From the NCBI RefSeq assembly GCF_014202115.1, contig NZ_JACHFW010000014.1, forward strand, positions 1 to 64,000: a stretch of 64,000 nucleotides of DNA, written 5' to 3'. The notes beneath the pieces are model-generated. The model saw only the letters and a program-made list of their open reading frames with translations. It ran no database searches and had not been told where the DNA came from. This DNA comes from Catenibacillus scindens. Lineage in GTDB: Bacteria > Bacillota > Clostridia > Lachnospirales > Lachnospiraceae. Positions 51,556 to 60,005 of this stretch are shown here, in pieces (the stretch's first letter is position 1; each line of letters starts with the position of its first letter). The position numbers and the translations under genes are program-made.

Positions 51556-51696
51556 ATGGATTTTTTCAACAGCGCAGTTGACGTATTGCAGACTTTGGTA
51601 ATCGCGCTTGGCGCAGGACTTGGCATTTGGGGCGGCATTAACCTCATGGAGGGGTACGGCAACGATAACCCCGGCGCGAATGCTCATGTGTCATAA
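51556..51696 (+). pseudogene. Maff2-family membrane protein, interrupted
   Basis: The frame begins MDFFNSAVDVLQTLVIALGA and GLGIWGGINLMEGYGNDNPG, the conserved first 40 residues of Maff2 proteins that follow the coupling protein in these elements. It then changes to ANAHVS and stops. The normal second membrane segment is missing. The break is exactly where repeat copy B (51683) and the tet region begin. Confidence 0.8.
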
Positions 51697-51737
51697 AGAA
51701 ACACACAAGAGATTGATAGACAGCAGCCTACTATTCC
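51683..51737. repeat. Copy B of the 57-base dispersed repeat
   Basis: From CTCATGTG to TATTCCG it matches copy A at 12701-12757. On the minus strand it still reads LysR-like residues (CFFMTHEHS versus CYFIAHEYS). It marks the left joint of the tet insertion. Confidence 0.8.
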
Positions 51738-51756
51738 GTAAATTTTGTTTCAGGAC

Positions 51757-51785
51757 TTTCTTTTTCAATGCCGATATGCTATAAT
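51757..51785 (+). promoter_or_regulatory. Promoter of the tet leader
   Basis: An extended -10 ATGCTATAAT (TATAAT at 51780-51785) is preceded 17 bases upstream by a weak TTTCTT. A short leader frame starts 30 bases on. Confidence 0.6.
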
Positions 51786-51814
51786 ATTTCTATTCCAAGT
51801 AAGGAGTTAAAAAT

Positions 51815-51838
51815 ATGCGGCAAGGTATTCTTAATTAA
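51815..51838 (+). CDS. Leader peptide MRQGILN
   Basis: AAGGAGTT precedes ATG 51815. From memory a near-identical heptapeptide frame stands ahead of tet(M) in Tn916. GTATTCTTAA inside it (51825-51834) can pair with TTAAGAATAC at 51909-51918. Confidence 0.6.
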   Translation: MRQGILN

Positions 51839-51875
51839 CTATAATCAAATAGTGGGAACAAAGAATTGTAACCGT

Positions 51876-51899
51876 CCCTTGCAAGGGGCTTAGTTTTTT
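51876..51899 (+). terminator. First attenuator terminator of the tet leader
   Basis: CCCTTGCAAGGG followed by GCTTAG and T6. It lies between the two halves of the longer pairing at 51825/51909. Confidence 0.7.
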
Positions 51900-51978
51900 G
51901 TACCCTTTTTAAGAATACTTTTGCCTTATATATTTGACATATCAAAAGAGCGACCGCTGCTTGCAGTGCGTTGTATGT

Positions 51979-52056
51979 ATGTGTATGTCTATTCGCTATA
52001 TCCCCAGCGGTAAAAGTATTTTGCTGCTGGGGATTTTTATGCCCTTTGGGGGCTGA
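51979..52056 (+). CDS. 25-residue tet leader peptide (Tn916 orf12-like)
   Basis: ATG 51979 opens MCMSIRYIPSGKSILLLGIF, then MPFGG and a TGA at 52054-52056. It spans the second attenuator hairpin and ends 15 bases before the tet start. Ribosome stalling on this frame would keep the terminator from forming. Confidence 0.65.
   Translation: MCMSIRYIPSGKSILLLGIFMPFGG
52001..52038 (+). promoter_or_regulatory. Second attenuator hairpin of the tet leader
   Basis: CCCCAGC at 52002 pairs with GCTGGGG ending at 52032, with an inner AAAA/TTTT stem, followed by ATTTTTAT. It matches the position of the known tet(M)/tet(W)-type transcription attenuator. Confidence 0.7.
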
Positions 52057-52071
52057 ATGGAGGACAAACAC

Positions 52072-53991
52072 ATGAAAATAATCAATATCGGCATTCTTGC
52101 TCATGTAGACGCAGGAAAAACGACTTTGACAGAAAGCCTGCTCTATACCAGCGGAGCCGTTCCGGAATTAGGGAGTGTAGATAAGGGAACAACGCGGACA
52201 GACACCATGCTGTTGGAACGCCAGCGTGGGATTACCATTCAAACGGCCGTCACTTCTTTCGGCTGGAAGAATTATAAGATCAATATTGTCGATACCCCCG
52301 GCCATATGGACTTTTTGGCGGAAGTATATCGCTCACTTGCTGTTCTTGACGGAGCAATTTTAGTAGTTTCCGCAAAGGACGGCGTGCAGGCACAAACACG
52401 GGTACTGTTCCATGCGCTCCAGAAAATGAAAATCCCAACGATTATTTTTGTAAATAAGATAGACCAGGAGGGCATTGACTTACAGAGCGTTTATCAAAAT
52501 ATCAGAGAAAAACTTTCTGATGATGTCATGGTTATGCAAGATGTTTCGCTCACTCCGGAAGTGTCTCTGACAGACATTGAGGATATAGAAAAATGGGATT
52601 CTATTATTGCTGGAAATGATGAACTTTTGGAAAAATATATTGCGGGGGAACCTTTGAAAATACAAGATTTACAGAGGGAGAAATGCAGAAGAATGCAAAA
52701 CGGTTCCCTGTTTCCTATTTATCATGGGAGTGCAAAGAACAATATCGGAACTGAAAAGCTGATTGAAGTGATTGCAGAAACATTTACTTCTGGTGCGGAC
52801 AACGATCAATCCGAGCTATGCGGAAGCGTTTTTAAAATCGAGTACACAGACCAGAAAAAGCGGCTCGTTTATTTGCGGTTATACAGCGGGACACTTCATT
52901 TACGGGATACGATTCTCCTGCCCCAAAATCAAAAACTAAAAATCACAGAAATGAGGATTCCGTCAAACGGAGAGATTATACCGGCGGACACAGCCTGTTG
53001 CGGAGAAATTGTTATTTTGACCAATGACACTCTGAAGCTGAATGATACTCTCGGAAATGTAGAACTTTTGCCGCGCAAGGCATGGGAAAAAAATCCGATT
53101 CCTTTGCTTCGGACGACGGTGGAGCCGCAAAATCAGGAACAAAGAGACCTCCTGCTGAATGCCCTGACGGAAATTGCAGATACAGATCCGCTGTTGCATT
53201 ACTATGTGGATACGATAACGCATGAAATCATCATTTCTTTTTTAGGAAAAGTCCAGTTAGAGGTTGTATGCTCTCTGTTAGTAGAGCGATACCATGTGAA
53301 CATAAATGTGAAAGAACCTACGGTCATTTATCTGGAAAGGCCATTAAAAACAGCCAGTTACACGATTCATATTGAAGTGCCGCCGAATCCGTTTTGGGCA
53401 TCCATTGGCTTAACTGTAACGCCACTTCCTGCCGGAAGTGGAACCCGGTTTAAAAGCAAAGTATCTCTCGGCTATTTAAACCAAAGTTTTCAAAATGCCG
53501 TTATGGAAGGGGTGCGTTATGGAATGGAGCAAGGCTTATACGGTTGGGAAGTGACAGATTGTGAAATTTGTTTTGACTATGGAGTTTATTACAGTCCAGT
53601 TAGTACCCCCGCAGATTTTCGTTCCCTTGCTCCTATCGTGTTAGAACAGGCATTGAAAAGAGCAGGAACACAATTATTGGAACCATACCTTTCCTTTACC
53701 CTTTTTGCACCGCAGGAATATATTTCACGGGCTTATAATGACGCACCGAAGTATTGTGCAGTGATTGAATCAACCTTGCTTAAAAATGATGAAGTTATTT
53801 TTACGGGAGAAATCCCCGCCCGCTGCATCGGCGAATATAGGAATGATTTAAATTTTTATACAAATGGGAGAAGCGTCTGCCTTACCGAATTAAAAGGGTA
53901 CCAAGAAATTTCCGGGGAGCCTGTATTGCAGCCACGCCGTCCTAACAGCCGTTTAGATAAGGTTCGGCATATGTTTCAGAAAATAACGTAA
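52072..53991 (+). CDS. tet: Tetracycline resistance ribosomal protection protein
   Basis: ATG 52072 ([20 protein letters not shown]) is preferred over ATG 52057; GGAGG stands 8 bases before it. The 639-residue GTPase resembles EF-G and removes tetracycline from ribosomes. G1 [10 protein letters not shown]2 in [13 protein letters not shown]3 DTPGHMDFL and G4 NKID are intact, and the end [18 protein letters not shown] is typical. Compared by memory it lies between tet(W), tet(O), tet(32) and tet(44) and is identical to none of those I can recall, so a divergent or mosaic allele is possible. Expression is likely controlled by the attenuators just upstream. Confidence 0.95.
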   Translation: MKIINIGILAHVDAGKTTLTESLLYTSGAVPELGSVDKGTTRTDTMLLERQRGITIQTAVTSFGWKNYKINIVDTPGHMDFLAEVYRSLAVLDGAILVVSAKDGVQAQTRVLFHALQKMKIPTIIFVNKIDQEGIDLQSVYQNIREKLSDDVMVMQDVSLTPEVSLTDIEDIEKWDSIIAGNDELLEKYIAGEPLKIQDLQREKCRRMQNGSLFPIYHGSAKNNIGTEKLIEVIAETFTSGADNDQSELCGSVFKIEYTDQKKRLVYLRLYSGTLHLRDTILLPQNQKLKITEMRIPSNGEIIPADTACCGEIVILTNDTLKLNDTLGNVELLPRKAWEKNPIPLLRTTVEPQNQEQRDLLLNALTEIADTDPLLHYYVDTITHEIIISFLGKVQLEVVCSLLVERYHVNINVKEPTVIYLERPLKTASYTIHIEVPPNPFWASIGLTVTPLPAGSGTRFKSKVSLGYLNQSFQNAVMEGVRYGMEQGLYGWEVTDCEICFDYGVYYSPVSTPADFRSLAPIVLEQALKRAGTQLLEPYLSFTLFAPQEYISRAYNDAPKYCAVIESTLLKNDEVIFTGEIPARCIGEYRNDLNFYTNGRSVCLTELKGYQEISGEPVLQPRRPNSRLDKVRHMFQKIT

Positions 53992-54181
53992 TATTTTGTG
54001 CGTTATCACGGATAAAAATCTTTGAATATAAGGAGAGTCTATGTTAGTTTTGTTTTCAAGTCGGTTTTGTGTAAACTTATATTGAGCAAACGGCCTTTAT
54101 TTATAACCCGACTAATTTTGTATGCTAATGTCGAGCATATCTTTCTAAATTGTGATATTCTTATTCGGAAGGAGGGGCAAT

Positions 54182-55048
54182 GTGTTAAAGAAATTGAATG
54201 ACGCGATGGACTATATTGAAGCGCACCTGGAGGACGAGTTTTTACTTGAGAAGATTTCTGAGCATATAAATGTTTCAGATTATCATTTTAGAAAAATATT
54301 TTTTGCGCTTACCAATATGACGCTGAATGAGTATGTAAAAAACAGACGACTTTCAGAAGCTAACAAAGAATTGTTGCAGGGGGCGCAGGTAACAGATGTC
54401 GCTTATCAATATGGGTATCAATCCGTAGACGGATTTACACGTGCCTTTAAAAAATGGAGCGGTATCTTACCGTCACAAGTCGCAAAGTTGAAACAATGTA
54501 AATCATGCCAAAAGTTACAATTTGTTGTAACTATGAAGGGAGGAACTTTAATGGAATATAAAATTGTTGAAAAACCTGCTTTTACGTTTGCAGGTGTAAG
54601 TAAACGAGTGCCGTTACAATATGAGGGAGTAAACAACGCTATTTTGGAACTGGCACAAAGCATAACACAGGAACAGAAAGAAGAAATGCACCGGTTGCAA
54701 AACATTGAGCCATATGAAACTGTAAATGTTTCCTATGAATCAGATACGAACTTTCTTGAAGAAGCTGGTGAATTAACGCATTTAATTGGAGTTTTAACAA
54801 CTAAAAATGACATTAGCAGTAATCTGGACACATTTCCTGTTAAAGCTCATACGTGGGCAGTTTTTCCAAATGAAGGAATCTTCCCGTTTACTTTGCAGGA
54901 TACAATGGCAAGAATCTACTCCGAATGGTTTATGACGGCAGATTATGAACTGGCAGAGCCGTTTTCTTTCTCTTTTACAAAAATGGACGACAAAAAGCCC
55001 AACTACGCATACAGTGAAATTTGGATTCCAGTAACAAAAAAAGAATAA
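54182..55048 (+). CDS. AraC-type regulator with GyrI-like effector domain
   Basis: GTG 54182 lies after AAGGAGG. The 288-residue protein has two AraC helix-turn-helix motifs at the front (LEKISEHINVSDYHFRKIFF, LTNMTLNEYVKNRRLSEANK, VTDVAYQYGYQSVDGFTRAF, KKWSGILPSQVAKLK). A GyrI-like ligand domain follows (MEYKIVEKPAFTFAGVSKRV, HTWAVFPNEGIFPFTLQDTM, YSEIWIPVTKKE). This layout is typical of multidrug-sensing activators. It follows tet by 190 bases, on the same strand, so it may be cargo of the same insertion. The repeat R1 begins within its last codons. Confidence 0.88.
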   Translation: MLKKLNDAMDYIEAHLEDEFLLEKISEHINVSDYHFRKIFFALTNMTLNEYVKNRRLSEANKELLQGAQVTDVAYQYGYQSVDGFTRAFKKWSGILPSQVAKLKQCKSCQKLQFVVTMKGGTLMEYKIVEKPAFTFAGVSKRVPLQYEGVNNAILELAQSITQEQKEEMHRLQNIEPYETVNVSYESDTNFLEEAGELTHLIGVLTTKNDISSNLDTFPVKAHTWAVFPNEGIFPFTLQDTMARIYSEWFMTADYELAEPFSFSFTKMDDKKPNYAYSEIWIPVTKKE

Positions 55049-55185
55049 GCAATTACACTCAAATAGGAAAGCCAGCCGAGCCAGCGGGCAGTCAAGATAA
55101 ACGGCGCATATGCGCCGCTGTTGACAGCCCCGCCCGCCTTTGCTGGTAGGCAATCAAGGGGCGACAGCAAGGGGTGCTGCCGCCC
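55036..55185. repeat. Direct repeat R1, 150 bases
   Basis: R1 and R2 (56519-56668) are both 150 bases and share almost all positions: AAGAATAAGCAATTACACTC, AAAGCCAGCCGAGCCAG, ACGGCGCATATGCGCCG, TTGACAGCCCCGCCCGCCTT and GGCAATCAAGGGGCGACAGC. They contain an inverted repeat around GGCGCATATGCGCC. Each is followed by a copy of the same small sigma-like gene. Confidence 0.95.
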
Positions 55186-55251
55186 TCTGATATTATAAAT
55201 GAAACCCGTCAACCATACAACGCCCTATGTGGGAGAAAGGGGGAATCATCT

Positions 55252-55631
55252 ATGCCTTGCACAGAAGCATACAAAGAACACATCATGTACACGTTCAATG
55301 GCTTTGCAAGACCGTCATACACTATGCGGCTATCAACGCATGGCGTGACAGGAGCAGACGGCGGCAAAAAGAAATATCCCTTGAATACCTCACAGAAGAA
55401 AAGTTTTACCCTTTAGGCACAACAGACGAATATTTTGAAGCACCCCATGAAGAACACCCTATAACGATATGCGGTCAGGCAGTTATCCTCACCAATGGAA
55501 AACTTGCCGCCGTCCTGTTATCCCTGCCACAGAAAAACCGGGAAATCATTTTCCCTTATTTTTTCAAAAATGGGCTTACAATGGGTGAAAAATTCGAAAA
55601 CCAAAGTATGATGAGGCAGGTATTGAAATGA
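55252..55631 (+). pseudogene. Sigma-70-like ICE regulator, frameshifted copy
   Basis: ATG 55252 gives MPCTEAYKEHIMYTFNGF, then the next frame continues CKTVIHYAAINAWRDRSRRR, QKEISLEYLTEEKFYPLGTT and AVLLSLPQKNREIIFPYFFK. The intact paralogue at 56699 shows that one T was lost in GGCTTTGCAAG near 55302 (GCCTTTTGCAAG there). The C-terminal DNA-binding part is also replaced after about 55570. Its stop overlaps the start of the TrmH gene (ATGA). Confidence 0.75.
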
Positions 55632-56446
55632 AAGTTGTTTCTATATTAAATAAAAATAATGATTACCAGAGATTTGAAGTATTGAAGCATAATCGAAATA
55701 AAAGATATAAATATAATCAATTTATTGTTGAAGGCGTAAGAAGTTTAAATGAAGCGGTTAAAAATAACTGGAAGATTATTTCTTTTATTTATGACAAGAA
55801 TAATCTGTCAGGCTGGGCAAAACATATGATAGAAACAGTAAAAACAGAAGTCAATTATACTCTTACGGCACAGTTGCTAAAGGAATTAAGTGGAAAAGAA
55901 GAAACTTCTGAATTATTGGCTATTATTGAAATGAGGGAAGACAGGTTAGAAAATGTTGCGTTATCTTCCAATCCATTTATTGTGTTATTTGACAGGCCCT
56001 CTAATAAAGGAAATTTAGGTACGATGATACGTTCATGTGATGCGTTGGGAGTAGATATGTTGATAATTACTGGACATGCGGTTGATTTGTATGAGCCTGA
56101 TGTAATTGTTTCGGCGATGGGTTCTTTTTTCAATCTTCCGGTGATTCGAATCATTCACAATGAGGATTTATATAAATTCGTTGAAAGCCTTAGAATAAAA
56201 TACCCTGGCTTTAAGATCATAGGCACAACAGCCCACCACGAAAAGCCTATCTATCATGAGGACTTGAAAACCCCGGTTATGTTAATGATGGGAAATGAAA
56301 CCATGGGATTAAATAAGGCATTTAAGGAATATTGTGATGTTTTATGTACGATTCCTATGGCTGAAGATTCCTATGCCAGTTCTTTCAATGTCAGTTGTGC
56401 TGCATCTATAATGATGTATGAAATAGTAAGACAACGAATGAATTAG
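55628..56446 (+). CDS. TrmH/SpoU-family RNA 2'-O-methyltransferase
   Basis: The 272-residue protein has a substrate-binding front (RNKRYKYNQFIVEGVRSLNE) and the knotted SPOUT core: motif 1 DRPSNKGNLGTMIRSCDALG, motif 2 PVMLMMGNETMGLNKAFKEY and motif 3 CTIPMAEDSYASSFNVSCAA. It should methylate a ribose in rRNA or tRNA using SAM. The gene is clearly AT-richer than the mobile genes on both sides and sits between repeats R1 and R2, so it was acquired separately. TsnR- and AviRb-type members of this family give resistance to ribosome-targeting drugs, but the specific role here is not shown. Confidence 0.88.
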   Translation: MKVVSILNKNNDYQRFEVLKHNRNKRYKYNQFIVEGVRSLNEAVKNNWKIISFIYDKNNLSGWAKHMIETVKTEVNYTLTAQLLKELSGKEETSELLAIIEMREDRLENVALSSNPFIVLFDRPSNKGNLGTMIRSCDALGVDMLIITGHAVDLYEPDVIVSAMGSFFNLPVIRIIHNEDLYKFVESLRIKYPGFKIIGTTAHHEKPIYHEDLKTPVMLMMGNETMGLNKAFKEYCDVLCTIPMAEDSYASSFNVSCAASIMMYEIVRQRMN

Positions 56447-56518
56447 ACAGCATAACCCTTTTGAGAGTGAGCCAGAGAAAAGGGAGGAGCAGGCGTTCTA
56501 CCTCAAAAGTCTGCAAAT

Positions 56519-56668
56519 AAAAAAAGAATAAGCAATTACACTCAAATGGCAAAGCCAGCCGAGCCAGTCAACAGTCAAGATGAACGGCGCATATGCGCCG
56601 CCGTTGACAGCCCCGCCCGCCTTTGCAGATAGGCAATCAAGGGGCGACAGCAAGGAGTGCTGCCGCCC
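56519..56668. repeat. Direct repeat R2, 150 bases
   Basis: Second copy of R1. It ends 30 bases before the intact sigma-like gene and so includes most of its upstream control region. Confidence 0.95.
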
Positions 56669-56698
56669 CGCACTATTATTCAGAGAGGGGGAATTTCC

Positions 56699-57121
56699 AT
56701 GACCGAAGATGAAGCCTACAAAGTGCATATCCAGTACACATTCAATGCCTTTTGCAAGATTGTCATTCGTCACGCAGCCATAGATATAATCTTAAAGCTG
56801 CGCCGGAGGTGGGAACGGGAAGTTTCTCTTGACTATCTGATGAATGAGAAGTTTGTCCAGCTTGCCGAACCGGAGCAGCTTGAAGAATATCTTTTTACCG
56901 CCTGCGGCCAGACCGCCGTTCTGTACCATGCGGAACTTGCCGCCGCCCTTGCCCTCTTGCCGGAGCAGACACAGGAAGAGATTTTCCGTTACTATTTCCT
57001 GCGCCAGCCGCAGCGAGTGATCGGCGTACATATTGGCCGGACACGCAGCACAGCGGGGCGGCATATCCAGCTTGCCTTGCAGCGGCTACGGCGGCTCATG
57101 GAGGGAAAAGACCATGAGTAA
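56699..57121 (+). CDS. Sigma-70 region 4-like conjugative element regulator
   Basis: ATG 56699 after AGAGAGGGGG gives 140 residues. EAYKVHIQYTFNAFCKIVIR and EREVSLDYLMNEKF form the front; LAAALALLPEQTQEEIFRYY, FLRQPQRVIGVHIGRTRSTA and GRHIQLALQRLRRLMEGKDH match the region 4 helix-turn-helix of sigma factors (Tn916 Orf7-like in position). It overlaps the next gene by 8 bases. Confidence 0.8.
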   Translation: MTEDEAYKVHIQYTFNAFCKIVIRHAAIDIILKLRRRWEREVSLDYLMNEKFVQLAEPEQLEEYLFTACGQTAVLYHAELAAALALLPEQTQEEIFRYYFLRQPQRVIGVHIGRTRSTAGRHIQLALQRLRRLMEGKDHE

Positions 57122-57311
57122 ACTTCTCCCCTATGAAACAATCGTCAAAGCCCATGAGGGCGACCCGGACGCAATCGACACCGTCCTTTCCCACTATGCC
57201 GGATATATCCGCTACTTTTCCAAAGTACACGGTCAGGTTAACGCCGAGGTTGAGGAATATGTGAAGCAGCAGCTAATCTCCGCACTATTCAAGTTTCGCT
57301 TTGACCGATAA
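57114..57311 (+). CDS. Helix-turn-helix conjugative transposon protein (Orf8-like)
   Basis: This 65-residue protein reads MSKLLPYETIVKAHEGDPDA, IDTVLSHYAGYIRYFSKVHG and QVNAEVEEYVKQQLISALFK. It matches the small HTH_16 proteins that follow the sigma-like gene in Tn916/Tn1549-type elements. It has no recognisable enzyme motif. Confidence 0.85.
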   Translation: MSKLLPYETIVKAHEGDPDAIDTVLSHYAGYIRYFSKVHGQVNAEVEEYVKQQLISALFKFRFDR

Positions 57312-58024
57312 GCCCCAAAACTGAATACCAGCCGCCCACCAGCGGCCAGTGAAAGCAGTAAGTCTGAAAAAGATTTGCTGCTTTTTTTGTTGTCCATTTG
57401 GCAAAATCGCAAAGTCACCCGTAGTAGGTAGGTGAAGCCAGAAAAAGCTGCCTGCTCCGTTTGGCAAATTTCAAAACGCAGTGTTGTAGGGAGTGAAAGG
57501 AAAAATTCTCTGCCCCGTAGGTTGCCAAAATCCTGTTTCCCGGATTACTAAGGCAAAAGAAAATTTGAAAAATCCCCGGACAGCGGGTAGCTGGCGGCCT
57601 TTTGAATGTATCTTTGGCGAAAGAAAAAAAAGACCGCGCACAGCGGGCTGAAAGCCCCGCCCCGTTCGCTCTATGTACGGAAAAGCCCGGACAGGGGCAG
57701 TCTGCGGCTTACTAAGAGCAAGTTTCTACCACGGTGCCAAAATCCGCAATTCTGCGGTTTTGCCCCTCGCGGGAAACTTGTTGGGGAGTGCCTTCCCCAA
57801 ACCCTGCTATACGCCCTTACGGGCGAAAAAGCTGAAAACAGTTTTTGTTATTTTCCAAAAAGTTGCCCAATGGGAGGTATAGAGGGATTTTTCTGCCGAA
57901 ATGCAAAAAAAAGTTTTTGTAATTTCCCGAAAAGTTAAGCAATGGGAGGAGTGAGAGGAAATTTTCTCCGCCCAAAATCCGAAAAAAGTCAGCAATAAGA
58001 ATAGTGAGAGGAGGTTTTCAGCCT
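57312..58024 (+). other. Gene-poor region upstream of mobC, possible oriT
   Basis: About 700 bases have no convincing gene; a 110-residue open frame at 57606 has no ribosome-binding site and looks like low-complexity noise. The right part is built of repeats at 57841-57912, 57913-57987 and a partial one to 58015. A weaker relative (AGGGAGTGAAAGGAAAAATT) is near 57491. In mobilisable elements the transfer origin often lies directly before mobC. Confidence 0.5.
57841..57987 (+). repeat. Tandem direct repeats before mobC
   Basis: Two units of 72 and 75 bases both start GTTTTTGT, continue with AAAAGTT and CAATGGGAGG, and end in a poly-A stretch. A third, shortened unit (AGCAATAAGAATAGTGAGAG) supplies the GAGGAGG site of mobC. 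Confidence 0.75.
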
Positions 58025-58423
58025 ATGCGAAAGAAATACAACACGCCCCACCGCAGCCGCGTTGTGAAAACCCGGCTGTCCGAAGATGAATACGCCGACT
58101 TCACAGCGCGGCTTGCGCCCTATGGTATCAGCCAGTCGGAATTTCTCCGGCAGGCGATACGGCGCACGACCATACGCCCCGTTGTCCATGTATCGGCGGT
58201 CAATGATGAACTGCTCTCCGCTGTCGGGAAGCTGGCCGCCGAGTACGGCAGGATCGGCGGCAACCTCAATCAGATTGCCCGGTATCTGAACGAGTACGGC
58301 TCACCCTACAATGCGCTGTCCGGCGAGGTACGCGCCGCCATAGCCGACCTTGCCGCCCTCAAGTATGAAGTCCTCAAGAAAGTAGGTGACGCAGTTGGCA
58401 ACACTCAAGCATATCAACTCTAA
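58025..58423 (+). CDS. mobC: MobC-like relaxosome protein
   Basis: ATG 58025 lies 10 bases after GAGGAGG. The 132-residue protein has a ribbon-helix-helix front (RSRVVKTRLSEDEYADFTAR, GISQSEFLRQAIRRTTI) and the MobC C-terminal helix region (EYGRIGGNLNQIARYLNEYG, IADLAALKYEVLKKVGDAV). It binds near oriT and helps the relaxase, whose gene overlaps its end. Confidence 0.9.
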   Translation: MRKKYNTPHRSRVVKTRLSEDEYADFTARLAPYGISQSEFLRQAIRRTTIRPVVHVSAVNDELLSAVGKLAAEYGRIGGNLNQIARYLNEYGSPYNALSGEVRAAIADLAALKYEVLKKVGDAVGNTQAYQL

Positions 58424-60005
58424 AAACGCCGACTACGGAGCCGCCGAACAATATCTTCTCTTTGAGCATGACGAGTTTACCATGAAGCCCGTCCTTGATG
58501 AAACCGGCAGGCTTATCCCCCGCGAGGACTACCGGCTGTCAACGCTGAACTGCGGCGGGGAGGATTTTGCCGTTGCCTGTATGCGGGCAAATCTCCGCTA
58601 TGGGAAGAACCAGCGGCGGGAAGATGTGAAAAGCCACCACTATATCATCAGCTTTGACCCACGGGACGGGCCGGACAACGGCTTGACCGTAGACCGGGCG
58701 CAGGCATTGGGCGAGAAGTTTTGCGCCGAGCATTTCCCCGGCCACCAAGCCCTTGTATGCACCCACCCGGACGGCCACAACCACAGCGGCAATATCCATG
58801 TGCATATCGTCATTAACAGCCTGCGGATAGAGGAAGTACCGTTCCTGCCCTACATGGACAGGCCAGCCGACACGAAAGCCGGCTGCAAGCACCGCTGTAC
58901 CGACGCTGCCTTGCGCTACTTCAAATCCGAAGTCATGGAGATGTGCCACCGGGAGGGGCTTTACCAAATCGACCTCTTGAACGGCAGCAAGAACCGCGTG
59001 ACCGACCGGGAGTATTGGGCGCAGAAAAAGGGACAGGCTGCGCTGGACAAGCAGAACGCCCCCATGATTGCAGGCGGTATCACGCCCCGGCAGACCAAGT
59101 TTGAAACGAACAAGGAGAAGCTGCGGCAGACCATACGGAAAGCCCTTGCCACCGCCGCCAGCTTTGACGAATTTTCCTCTCTGCTGCTGCGGGAGGGCGT
59201 GACCGTCAAGGAGAGCCGGGGGCGGCTGTCCTATCTCACGCCGGACAGGACAAAGCCCATTACCGCCCGGAAGCTGGGCGACGACTTTGACCGCACCGCT
59301 GTCCTTTCCGTTTTGGAGCAGAACGCCGCCAGAGCCACAGAAAAGGCCGCAGCCATACTCGAATACCCCCGGCATGGGAACACAAAAGCCCCACAAACCG
59401 CCCCGAAGCAGGACGGTGTGCAGCGGCTTGTGGACATTGAGCAGAAAATGGCCGAGGGCAAAGGCCGGGGCTATGAACGCTGGGCGACCATGCACAACCT
59501 CAAACAAATGGCCGCGACGCTGAATGTGTATCAGGAATACGGCTTTACTTCCCCGGAGCAGTTAGAAGCCGCCGTTGATACCGCCTATCAGGAAATGCGC
59601 CAGACCAGCGGCGAACTGAAAGCACTGGAAACGAAGCTACAAGGGAAAAAGGAGTTGCAGCAACAGGTACTTGCCTATGCCAAGACCAAGCCCACCCGCG
59701 ACGGGCTGAAAGCGCAGAAATCCGAGAAAGCCCGCGCCGCCTACCGGCAGGCAAACGAGAGCGATTTTATCATAGCCGAAGCCGCCGCCCGGTATTTCAA
59801 GGCGCATGGCATCACCAAGCTGCCCGCCCGGAAAGCGTTGCAGGCCGAGATCGAGCAGCTTATCTCCGAGAAAGACGGCCTGTATAACACCTACCACGAA
59901 CAGAAACAGCGGTTCAAGGAGTTGCAGACCGTCAAGCGGAACATCGACCAGATTTTGCGCCGGGAGGAACCCCACCGCAGAAAGGAGCAGAGCCATGAGC
60001 GATAA
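58395..60005 (+). CDS. MobA/VirD2-type relaxase
   Basis: The start is taken at TTG 58395, which has AGGTG 6 bases upstream and gives MATLKHINSKNADYGAAEQY; a GTG at 58386 is also possible. The 536-residue relaxase has a front Tyr region, KSHHYIISFDPRDGPDNGLT and the three-His metal motif in CTHPDGHNHSGNIHVHIVIN. The C-terminal half is helical and basic. It nicks one strand at oriT and leads it into the recipient. It overlaps mobC by 29 bases. Confidence 0.9.
   Translation: MATLKHINSKNADYGAAEQYLLFEHDEFTMKPVLDETGRLIPREDYRLSTLNCGGEDFAVACMRANLRYGKNQRREDVKSHHYIISFDPRDGPDNGLTVDRAQALGEKFCAEHFPGHQALVCTHPDGHNHSGNIHVHIVINSLRIEEVPFLPYMDRPADTKAGCKHRCTDAALRYFKSEVMEMCHREGLYQIDLLNGSKNRVTDREYWAQKKGQAALDKQNAPMIAGGITPRQTKFETNKEKLRQTIRKALATAASFDEFSSLLLREGVTVKESRGRLSYLTPDRTKPITARKLGDDFDRTAVLSVLEQNAARATEKAAAILEYPRHGNTKAPQTAPKQDGVQRLVDIEQKMAEGKGRGYERWATMHNLKQMAATLNVYQEYGFTSPEQLEAAVDTAYQEMRQTSGELKALETKLQGKKELQQQVLAYAKTKPTRDGLKAQKSEKARAAYRQANESDFIIAEAAARYFKAHGITKLPARKALQAEIEQLISEKDGLYNTYHEQKQRFKELQTVKRNIDQILRREEPHRRKEQSHER

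Larger units (their letters stand above)
47831..51696 (+). mobile_element. Left part of an integrative conjugative element
   Basis: Genes run on one strand in the order small Cys-rich protein, DUF6017 protein, PcfB, VirD4-like coupling protein, Maff2. This is the conserved start of Clostridia conjugative elements of the Tn1549/CTn type. It is cut at 51683-51696 inside the Maff2 gene by the tet module. The rest of the transfer genes (VirB6, VirB4, hydrolase) are not in the window. Confidence 0.75.

Noticed and set aside
57606-57938. 110-codon frame before mobC
   Set aside because: It has no ribosome-binding site, overlaps direct repeats and shows low-complexity content.
58539-59507. 322-codon minus-strand frame opposite the relaxase
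   Set aside because: It is a GC-rich shadow of the relaxase gene with no motif or ribosome-binding site.
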